NCBI GenBank assembly: GCA_015654495.1
Contig: JAATGW010000377.1
Location: forward strand, 1 to 5,777
Length of the DNA stretch: 5,777 nt
Source of the DNA: Chitinophagales bacterium
GTDB taxonomy: Bacteria; Bacteroidota; Bacteroidia; Chitinophagales; Chitinophagaceae
Direction: 5' to 3'
Shown: positions 1 to 5,777 of the stretch, in pieces
How positions within the stretch are numbered: position 1 is the first letter of the stretch
Layout: each line of letters starts with the position of its first letter
The notes under the pieces: model-generated
The model's input: the letters and a program-made list of their open reading frames with translations, nothing else
Told to the model about the DNA's origin: nothing
Database searches by the model: none
Translations under genes and position numbers: made by a program

Positions 1-570
1 GCCGGTGCGGGTGTTCAGGAACAGGGGGAAAACCCTGGAAGAGGTAACGGAGCTGGCGGGCCTGGGAAAGAGCAACGGATGGTGGAACCGGGTGAAGGTG
101 TCGGACATCAATGGAGATGGCCGGGACGACCTGGTGCTGGGTAATCATGGAGAGAACAGCAGATTTAAATGCAGCGGGCAGAAGCCGGTGGAGATGTGGG
201 TGAGTGATTTTGATCACAATGGAAGTGTGGAGCAGGTGGTGAGCTGTTATAACGGTGACTCGAGCTACCCGATGGCTCTGCGTCACGACCTGGTGAATGT
301 GCTTCCTTACCTGAAGAAGAAATACCTGAAGTATGCAGCCTATGAACGTCAGGGGGTAAGGGATATATTTACAGAAGAGCAGTTGAAGGAGGCGACGAGG
401 CTGAGTGCGTATGAGCTGCGGAGTTGTGTACTGATCAATGATGGTAAGGGAGGGTATGAGAAGCGGGTGTTGCCAAAGGAGGCACAACTGAGTGTAATGT
501 ATGGACTGAGTGTGGAGGACTATGACGGAGACGGGAAGAAGGATATATTGATGGGCGGGAACTTTTATGA
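1..570. other. GC-rich, G-skewed segment unlike the rest of the window
   Basis: By hand count, positions 1-60 are about 65% GC and 61-120 about 57%. Positions 541-660 are about 43-45%, and 721-780 only about 23%. A sample of the last gene (3841-3900) is about 43%. The + strand here is also conspicuously rich in G over C. The reading frame and protein family continue across the change, so this is a change in codon choice within one gene, not a gene boundary. The right edge is approximate. Confidence 0.6.
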
Positions 571-781
571 GAGCAAACCTGAGGTAGGGATCTATGATGG
601 CAGTTATGGGTTATTACTGAAAGGAGATGGCAATGGTAACTTCCGTTCTATACCACCAGACTCCAGTGGTATCAATATCAGAGGTGCTGTGAGAGATATA
701 ATGTCTTTAAAGCGTGGACGAACAATTATTGCGATGAATAATGATATGCCGGTAATATTAACTAATACAAATAAGAAATAA
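2..781 (+). CDS. VCBS/FG-GAP repeat protein, C-terminal fragment (5' end outside window)
   Basis: The reading frame is open to the left edge, so the GTG at position 5 is very unlikely to be the true start; 259 C-terminal residues are visible. Calcium-binding-type Asp repeats are seen: DINGDGRDD (from 104), a degenerate DFDHNGSVE, and DYDGDGKKD (from 518), followed by a GDGNGNF turn. Between them is the segment with GWWNRV, GNHGENSRFK and LPYLKKKYLKYA, which I recognise as the C-terminal part of the roughly 1,100-residue VCBS/ASPIC-UnbV lipoproteins of Bacteroidota. Such proteins are predicted exported beta-propellers; their biochemical role is not established, and glycan or surface binding is inference. 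The gene ends in TAATG, sharing one base with the DUF1080 start, so translation is probably coupled. The first ~560 bases are GC- and G-rich with CTG/GTG/AAG/GAG codons, while the last ~180 bases are AT-rich like the downstream genes. Family call is confident, function is not. Confidence 0.88.
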   Translation, partial: PVRVFRNRGKTLEEVTELAGLGKSNGWWNRVKVSDINGDGRDDLVLGNHGENSRFKCSGQKPVEMWVSDFDHNGSVEQVVSCYNGDSSYPMALRHDLVNVLPYLKKKYLKYAAYERQGVRDIFTEEQLKEATRLSAYELRSCVLINDGKGGYEKRVLPKEAQLSVMYGLSVEDYDGDGKKDILMGGNFYESKPEVGIYDGSYGLLLKGDGNGNFRSIPPDSSGINIRGAVRDIMSLKRGRTIIAMNNDMPVILTNTNKK

Positions 782-1476
782 TGAAGCAACTATTCGTACT
801 TGTTTCAGTTGTTATCATGAATGTATTTACTTCCGCCGCGCAAATCAATTCAGATCCGGGAAAAGAGAAATTCATTGCAATGTTCAATGGAAAAAATTTT
901 TCCGGCTGGTATAGTTTTCTCGCGAAGAAAGGAAAGAATAACGACCCGGATTCTGTGTTTCGGATTGAAAATAAATTATTACACATTTCAGGAAAAGAAT
1001 TCGGATACCTGGCTACAGAAAAAAGTTACAGTAATTTTCATATGCGTTTCTGGTTTAAATGGGGGACAAAAAAATGGCCACCCAGAGATGCAGATACAAC
1101 CAGGCGCGACAATGGGATTTTATTTTATGTGCCTGTAAATGCGAAAGATGAGGTTTGGCAAAAATCGGTGGAATGCCAGATACAGGAAGGAGACGTCGGC
1201 GATTTCTGGATGGTTGACAGTGCCACCATCGTATTTGATGGTAACAGAACTATTCCCAAAGATTATCAGCGTGCACAGAAAAAGCGGGATGGAGAAAAGC
1301 CCAGCGGAGAATGGAACCTGGTTGAAATTATCAGCAGGAATGGCAGTATTATTTATAAGGTTAATGGTATTGTTGTAAATGAAGGTTCTTCACCATCAAT
1401 CAATAATGGCCGTATCATTATACAATCTGAGGGTGCAGAAATTTTTTACCGCGACGTTCAGATAGCTGAATTGTAA
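781..1476 (+). CDS. Secreted DUF1080 protein (3-keto-disaccharide hydrolase family, PF06439)
   Basis: This is a complete 231-residue protein, a usual size for a single-domain DUF1080 member. Residues 1-20 form a signal peptide: K2, a hydrophobic run, then TSAA before Q21 as a likely signal peptidase I site, so the product should be periplasmic or secreted. The rest is one jelly-roll (concanavalin-like) domain with family hallmarks: FNGKNFSGW near residue 35, the DPDSVFRIENKLLHISG strand pair, FKWGTKKWPPRD, DNGILFY, and SVECQIQEGDVGDFW at 129-143. Family knowledge links DUF1080 to hydrolysis or elimination of 3-keto-glycosides, but many members are uncharacterised. The start at 781 is chosen because it gives the signal peptide and overlaps the previous stop by one base (TAATG), after an A-rich leader. 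The next gene, a GMC oxidoreductase, begins 19 bases downstream and could supply an oxidised sugar substrate. The exact substrate cannot be read from sequence. Confidence 0.9.
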   Translation: MKQLFVLVSVVIMNVFTSAAQINSDPGKEKFIAMFNGKNFSGWYSFLAKKGKNNDPDSVFRIENKLLHISGKEFGYLATEKSYSNFHMRFWFKWGTKKWPPRDADTTRRDNGILFYVPVNAKDEVWQKSVECQIQEGDVGDFWMVDSATIVFDGNRTIPKDYQRAQKKRDGEKPSGEWNLVEIISRNGSIIYKVNGIVVNEGSSPSINNGRIIIQSEGAEIFYRDVQIAEL

Positions 1477-1495
1477 ATTTTCTAAATGATTGCTT

Positions 1496-3226
1496 ATGCC
1501 GCAGGATACAGCAAAAGCCAATATCAATACCAGCCTTGAAAATAAGTATGACGCCATAGTAATAGGTTCAGGCATCAGTGGGGGATGGGCCGCAAAAGAA
1601 CTCACAGAAAAAGGTTTGAAAACGCTGATGCTGGAAAGGGGACGCCCTTTTGAACATGGCCGCGATTATCTCAGTGCAGGGAAAAACCCCTGGGAATTTC
1701 AACACAGGGGCAGAGCACCTCTTAAGTATATAAAAGATAATCCTGTAATATCCCGCGACTGGGCGATGTATGGCACCGCCGCGCAGGAGGCGATCATGGA
1801 TTATTGGGTTAATGAAAAAGATTGTCCTTATGTTCAGGTACAACCCTTTGCGTGGTGGCGCAGTTATCAGATGGGCGGACGGTCCATTTTGTGGGGCAGG
1901 CAATCATACAGATTAAGCGATATGGATTTTGAAGCCAACCTGAAAGATGGCATAGCTGTGGACTGGCCTATACGTTACCGTGATATCGCTCCCTGGTACG
2001 ACTATACGGAAAAATTTGCCGGCATCAGCGGATCAAAAGAAGGACTGGCCCATTTGCCTGATGGACATTTTCTTCCGCCCATGGATCTGAATTGCGTTGA
2101 GAAAGAAATGGCACAAAGGATAAAAAAAGCATATAATGAACAAAGGCATATGTTTATCGGTCGTGTTGCAAATCTCACGGCTGCAATTCCCGGCAGAACA
2201 AAATGCCAGTTCCGTAACCGCTGCTGGGAAGGATGCCCTTTCGGGGGATATTTCAGCACCCAATCATCAACGCTTCCCGCAGCAAGAGCAACCGGCAAAC
2301 TAACCGAGCGCCCATATTCAATAGTTACCAGGATTATTTATGATAAGGACCGCAAAAAAGCAACCGGCGTAGAAATTATAGATGCTGAAACAAATAAGAC
2401 TTATGTATATAATGCGAAAATTATTTTTCTGAATGCTTCTGCATTAAATAGTGCCTGGGTATTAATGAACTCTGCAACTGATGTATGGCCCGAAGGATTG
2501 GGGAGCAGCAGTGGCGAATTGGGTCATAATGTAATGGATCATCATTATATGCTGGGCGCTCAGGGCATGTTTGAAGGATTCACAGATCAGTATTATTTTG
2601 GACGTCGTGCAAATGGATTTTATATTTCGCGGTTTGTAAATATGAATGGAGATAAAAGAGATTTTATCCGCGGCTATGGCTATCAGGGAAGTGCCAGTCG
2701 CGCAGGCTGGAGCCGTGATATAGCAGAAATGAATATCGGAGCAGAGTTCAAGGAGGCATTGACGGAACCTGGTGAATGGCAGATTGGTGCAACTGGTTTT
2801 GGCGAAGTACTTCCCTATCATGAAAATCTGATCAAACTGGATAAAAACGTGAAAGACAAATGGGGACTTCCGGTTCTTTCAATGGATGCAGGCTTAAAAG
2901 AGAATGAGTTTAAAATGCGTAAAGACATTATCAGGGAATTGGTTGCCATGTTTGAAGTAGCCGGAGTAAAAAATATCAGTACCTGGGATAAAGATTATGC
3001 ACTGGGGCAGGGCATTCATGAAATGGGAACAGCCCGCATGGGCCGTGACGCAAAAACCTCTGTGCTTAATGAACATAACCAGGTCTGGGATTGCAGGAAT
3101 GTGTTTGTTACTGACGGTGCATGTATGACCTCCAGTGCTTGTCAGAATCCATCTCTTACGTATATGGCACTTACTGCCCGGGCAGCAGATTTTGCATACA
3201 GTGAACTGAAAAAAAGAAATATCTGA
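1496..3226 (+). CDS. GMC-family FAD-dependent oxidoreductase (candidate sugar/glycoside dehydrogenase)
   Basis: A 576-residue flavoprotein of normal GMC length. The N-terminal Rossmann motif is G24-S-G-I-S-G29, with E47 (LERG) as the likely ADP-ribose-binding acid. GGRSILWGR from G127 matches the FAD-contacting GMC signature, and FLNASALNSAWVLMNS plus GELGHNVMDH are typical mid-domain segments. The C-terminal domain carries the catalytic pair: H508 in HEMGTARMG and N551 in QNPSLT. C237, C243 and C247 form a C-x5-C-x3-C-P motif that may be an Fe-S site, as in some bacterial sugar dehydrogenases. No signal peptide, Tat motif or membrane segment is seen, so the protein looks cytoplasmic unless exported with a partner. 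ATG 1496 is preferred over TTG 1490, which adds only two residues; no clear Shine-Dalgarno is visible. The gene lies between DUF1080 and a VCBS lipoprotein; a role in forming 3-keto sugars is inference. No gluconate-dehydrogenase subunit 3 gene is present in the window. Confidence 0.93.
   Translation: MPQDTAKANINTSLENKYDAIVIGSGISGGWAAKELTEKGLKTLMLERGRPFEHGRDYLSAGKNPWEFQHRGRAPLKYIKDNPVISRDWAMYGTAAQEAIMDYWVNEKDCPYVQVQPFAWWRSYQMGGRSILWGRQSYRLSDMDFEANLKDGIAVDWPIRYRDIAPWYDYTEKFAGISGSKEGLAHLPDGHFLPPMDLNCVEKEMAQRIKKAYNEQRHMFIGRVANLTAAIPGRTKCQFRNRCWEGCPFGGYFSTQSSTLPAARATGKLTERPYSIVTRIIYDKDRKKATGVEIIDAETNKTYVYNAKIIFLNASALNSAWVLMNSATDVWPEGLGSSSGELGHNVMDHHYMLGAQGMFEGFTDQYYFGRRANGFYISRFVNMNGDKRDFIRGYGYQGSASRAGWSRDIAEMNIGAEFKEALTEPGEWQIGATGFGEVLPYHENLIKLDKNVKDKWGLPVLSMDAGLKENEFKMRKDIIRELVAMFEVAGVKNISTWDKDYALGQGIHEMGTARMGRDAKTSVLNEHNQVWDCRNVFVTDGACMTSSACQNPSLTYMALTARAADFAYSELKKRNI
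3209..3215 (+). other. A7 run in the only stretch where GMC and VCBS frames are both open
   Basis: Seven A residues followed by G lie in the last codons of the GMC gene (AAA AAA AGA). The VCBS frame is open from 3205, after a TGA at 3202-3204, and the GMC frame ends at 3224-3226, so the run falls inside the 20-base overlap. A -1 slip or one added A in the transcript would move ribosomes from the GMC frame into the VCBS frame. Phasing is not the ideal X-XXY-YYZ heptamer. It may simply be an A-rich leader for the next gene. Confidence 0.3.
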
Positions 3227-5777
3227 AAACGATTGCTGCTGATAAATTTTGTAATTCTGGTTTTAAAATACGCTGGTATTTTATTGCTTTTTCCATTGCA
3301 TTCATCACTTGCAATGAAGCGCCGGAAGAAACTTTGTTTACAAAACTTCCATCAACTTCTTCCGGGATATATTTCTCAAATAATATTACTGATACCGATA
3401 GCCTGAATATTCTTGATTACCTGTATTATTATAACGGAGCAGGCGTTGCTGCAGGCGACATTAATAATGACGGACTAACCGATCTGTATTTTGTAAGCAA
3501 CCGCGAGCCAAATAAACTTTACCTGAACAAAGGCAATCTTAGCTTTGAAGATGTTACAAGCAAAGCAGGTGTGGCCGGTACCGGTGAATGGAATACAGGT
3601 GTTTGCATGACTGACATTAACGGCGACGGTTACCTGGATATTTATTTGTCCTCAGTTGGCGCTAAACTTATCTCAAACGGGAAAACAATACATGGGAAAA
3701 ACCAGTTGTTTATCAATAACGGTGATATGACGTTTTCAGAAAAAGCGGCTGAATATGGTCTCGATTATCAGGGTTTTTCAACCCAGTCCGTTTTTTTTGA
3801 CTATGATAAGGATGGTGATCCTGATATGTTCCTTCTGAATCATTCTGTTCATTCCAATGAGAATTATGGCGATAGCTCTATGCGAAGCAAACCCAGTGCA
3901 GAAAGTGGAGATAAATTGTACAGAAACGATCGGGGACATTTTTCGGATATTACCCAGGGTTCAGGTATAATCAGTAGTTCCATCGGTTATGGACTTGGCA
4001 TTGCTGTTTGCGACTTTAACCATGATGGCTGGGATGATATTTATGTGGCAAATGATTTTCATGAAAACGACTATTACTATCTGAATAATGGTAATGGAAC
4101 TTTTACCGAAACTGTGCGTTCTGCATTCGGACACAATAGCCGTTTTAGTATGGGAACTGACGCGGCTGATATGAATAATGATGGCTGGCCTGATATTATC
4201 ACAACAGATATGTTACCAGAAGATGAAAAGGCACTTAAATCATCTAACGGCGACGATCCGCTTGATATTTATAATTTAAAATTCAGCTACGGGTATTATC
4301 ATCAGTACGCACGCAACACCCTTCAGCTGAATACTGCCTGCGGAAAATATTTCAGTGATATCGGATTGATGAGTGGGATTGCTGCAACTGACTGGACCTG
4401 GTCGCCACTTGCAGCAGATTTCAACAATGATGGTATTAAAGATATTTTTTTCAGCAACGGAATACTACGGCGACTTACAGACCTCGACTACATAAGATTT
4501 TATGCTGACGCTAATCTTGGCAATACTTTAAAAGGCTCGAGGAGTCAGGATAAATCTGTAATTGATATGCTCCCTCCCGGGGCGGCACACAATTATATTT
4601 TCAGTGGAAGCGATAGTCTCTTATTTCATGATCAATCTTTTGCCTGGGGATTTGAAGAAAAAAATATCTCGACCGGCGCGGTTTACGCTGATCTTGATAA
4701 TGATGGAGATCTGGAAATTGTAACAAACAATATTAACGCCGAAGCAATTATTTACAAAAACCTGCAAAGAGAAAAATCGGGTAACCACTATTTATCTGTG
4801 CACCTGCAATCTGATAGCACTGTGTCCATGACGGAAGGCACAAAAGTATTTCTGAAAATTAAAGACAGCATTCAGTACCAGCAATTATATCCGGTAAGGG
4901 GATTAATGAGTTCAAGCGAGCCGGCACTTCATTTTGGCCTCGGGAACCATCAGCTCGTTGATTCCATTCTTGTAATCTGGCCGGATGGAGTGTCAGATAC
5001 CCTGATTAATATACAGGCAGATCAGAAATTACTGATAAGAAAAAAGTCGAAAGAAAAGCTTCAACAGAAGTTTAAAGCAACAATTGGTTTTGCGAAATCT
5101 ACCCGGGATGTTTTTGTGGATATCACCGAACAGACACATCTTAATTTTAAGCATCATGAAAATGGGTTTATTGATTTTACAAGGCAGCCACTGATCCCGC
5201 ATATGCAGTCTACCCGTGGACCTAAGATGGCGGTCGGGGATTTAAACAATGATGGCCTGGACGACATTTATTTTTGCGGAGCAAAGAATCAGCCAGGAGA
5301 ATTATTCATTCAGACAGGAGAAGGCAAATTCAGGAAACAGGAACAACCGTCATTTATTTCTGATGCAGGATCGGAAGATGTTGATGCGGTTTTTGCCGAT
5401 GTTGACCGGGATGGCGACGCCGATCTCTATGTTGTGAGTGGTGGTGCCGAATACTTTCCGGGCAATGGTTTAAATGATCGGTTATACCTGAACGATGGTA
5501 CCGGAAATTTCACCAAATCTGATGGATTGCCGGTTATGAAATCCAATAAAACCTGTGTTGCAGCTGCAGATATTGATGGAGATGGAGATATAGACTTTTT
5601 TGCGGGTGCGGGATCTGATGAAAAAAGTTATGGAGTAGTTGACGAATCCTATCTGCTCATCAACAACGGTCAAGGAAAATTTTCTTTTGCTGACAGTGCG
5701 GACTGGTCCATCCTGAAATTTCCTGGAATGATAAGCGCTGCTGTTTTTGCTGATATGGATAATGATTCAGATCCGGA
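3223..5777 (+). CDS. VCBS/ASPIC-UnbV repeat lipoprotein, 3' end outside window, probable CTG start
   Basis: The frame is uninterrupted from 3205 to the right edge; 851 codons follow CTG 3223. No in-frame ATG or GTG precedes the lipobox region. The first TTG (3334) lies after the hydrophobic segment and would remove it. CTG 3223 overlaps the GMC stop as CTGA, the same geometry as a classic ATGA coupling. It yields a signal peptide (KIRWYFIAFSIAFIT) ending at C30, a relaxed lipobox, followed by acidic residues and LFTKLPSTSSGIYFSN, the usual mature N-terminus of this family. Calcium-type Asp motifs begin near residues 79, 131, 193, 264, 316, 399, 490, 673, 726, 783 and 844. An ASPIC/UnbV domain spans about 523-606, with GTKVFLKI, LMSSSEPALHFGLG and VIWPDG. 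It is probably an outer-membrane or periplasmic lipoprotein beta-propeller, a paralogue of the first gene and likely ~1,100 residues when complete. Ligand unknown; a glycan-related role is inferred from the neighbours. ATA 3268, ATT 3232 or a frameshift are alternative explanations for the start. Confidence 0.9.
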   Translation, partial: MKTIAADKFCNSGFKIRWYFIAFSIAFITCNEAPEETLFTKLPSTSSGIYFSNNITDTDSLNILDYLYYYNGAGVAAGDINNDGLTDLYFVSNREPNKLYLNKGNLSFEDVTSKAGVAGTGEWNTGVCMTDINGDGYLDIYLSSVGAKLISNGKTIHGKNQLFINNGDMTFSEKAAEYGLDYQGFSTQSVFFDYDKDGDPDMFLLNHSVHSNENYGDSSMRSKPSAESGDKLYRNDRGHFSDITQGSGIISSSIGYGLGIAVCDFNHDGWDDIYVANDFHENDYYYLNNGNGTFTETVRSAFGHNSRFSMGTDAADMNNDGWPDIITTDMLPEDEKALKSSNGDDPLDIYNLKFSYGYYHQYARNTLQLNTACGKYFSDIGLMSGIAATDWTWSPLAADFNNDGIKDIFFSNGILRRLTDLDYIRFYADANLGNTLKGSRSQDKSVIDMLPPGAAHNYIFSGSDSLLFHDQSFAWGFEEKNISTGAVYADLDNDGDLEIVTNNINAEAIIYKNLQREKSGNHYLSVHLQSDSTVSMTEGTKVFLKIKDSIQYQQLYPVRGLMSSSEPALHFGLGNHQLVDSILVIWPDGVSDTLINIQADQKLLIRKKSKEKLQQKFKATIGFAKSTRDVFVDITEQTHLNFKHHENGFIDFTRQPLIPHMQSTRGPKMAVGDLNNDGLDDIYFCGAKNQPGELFIQTGEGKFRKQEQPSFISDAGSEDVDAVFADVDRDGDADLYVVSGGAEYFPGNGLNDRLYLNDGTGNFTKSDGLPVMKSNKTCVAAADIDGDGDIDFFAGAGSDEKSYGVVDESYLLINNGQGKFSFADSADWSILKFPGMISAAVFADMDNDSDP
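3268..3312 (+). other. Lipoprotein signal h-region and lipobox of the second VCBS protein
   Basis: Codons 3268-3312 read I-R-W-Y-F-I-A-F-S-I-A-F-I-T-C. A basic residue precedes a continuous hydrophobic stretch and a Cys (codon 3310), after which the protein turns polar (NEAPEE). The -1 residue is Thr and the -3 is Phe, which is looser than the usual L-A/S-G/A-C box, but Bacteroidota lipoboxes are often relaxed. The Cys position relative to LFTKLP supports it as the mature N-terminus. Confidence 0.65.

Noticed and set aside
5..7. GTG as the start of the first gene
   Set aside because: The frame is open to the left edge and the protein begins in the middle of a known family fold without a signal peptide; it is a truncated gene.
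1486..1539. A 17-codon ATG ORF just ahead of and overlapping the GMC start
   Set aside because: Very short, with no leader-peptide features such as amino acid runs or an attenuator hairpin; probably chance.
1396..3076. Several antisense ORFs of 60-119 codons opposite the DUF1080 and GMC genes
   Set aside because: The + strand frames have clear conserved motifs throughout. The antisense products have no recognisable domains, and their frames are open only because of codon use on the sense strand.
3233..3406. A hydrophobic 57-codon + strand ORF (TTG start) overlapping the VCBS gene start
   Set aside because: It looks membrane-like, but the other frame holds the lipobox and the conserved LFTKLPSTSSG family N-terminus and continues for 800+ codons. 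This is probably a shadow of the T-rich signal-peptide DNA.
5269..5276. TATTTTTG, a match to the Bacteroidota -7 promoter consensus TAnnTTTG
   Set aside because: It lies inside a conserved VCBS repeat (DDIYFCG), and I see no TTTG-type -33 element at the right spacing.
5249..5437. A 62-codon + strand ORF in another frame within the second VCBS gene
   Set aside because: It overlaps conserved Asp-repeat coding sequence and resembles no family; a shadow ORF.
3457..5775. Recurrent AAYAATGAYGG-like DNA words, possible short direct repeats
   Set aside because: They encode the repeated D-x-N-N-D-G calcium-binding motif at irregular spacing and differ at third positions, so they reflect protein repeats and not a DNA repeat array or CRISPR.

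Overview
This window looks like one strand-unidirectional operon fragment from a Bacteroidota bacterium, most like the Chitinophagaceae/Cytophagia. The evidence is moderate to low GC, long Asp-rich VCBS/ASPIC-UnbV lipoproteins, a secreted DUF1080 protein, A-rich leaders without clear Shine-Dalgarno sites, and almost no intergenic DNA. The taxonomic call is an inference from gene content, not from a marker gene.

Layout, all on the + strand. (1) Positions 2-781 are the C-terminal end of a VCBS/FG-GAP-repeat protein whose start lies upstream. (2) Positions 781-1476 encode a complete secreted DUF1080 protein (3-keto-disaccharide hydrolase family), which shares one base with the previous stop. (3) After a 19-base gap, 1496-3226 encodes a complete GMC-family FAD oxidoreductase. 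(4) From about 3223 to the window end there is a second, very long VCBS/ASPIC-UnbV lipoprotein. It is open at the right edge, with 851 codons visible. It has no in-frame ATG or GTG before its lipobox, and its best start is a CTG in a CTGA overlap with the GMC stop. The only gap between genes is 1477-1495. I saw no RNA genes, insertion sequences, CRISPR arrays or terminators.

How the genes may work together (inference): GMC oxidoreductases of this type can oxidise sugars, and DUF1080 proteins are linked to cleavage of 3-keto-glycosides. The pair therefore suggests an oxidise-then-cleave route for glycosides. It is sandwiched between two paralogous surface or periplasmic beta-propeller lipoproteins that could bind substrate or act as scaffolds.

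The points most worth a second look are the start-less junction at 3203-3310 (CTG start, or a frameshift at an A7 run that would fuse the GMC and VCBS frames), the sharp base-composition change inside the first gene, and a Cys-x5-Cys-x3-Cys motif in the GMC protein.
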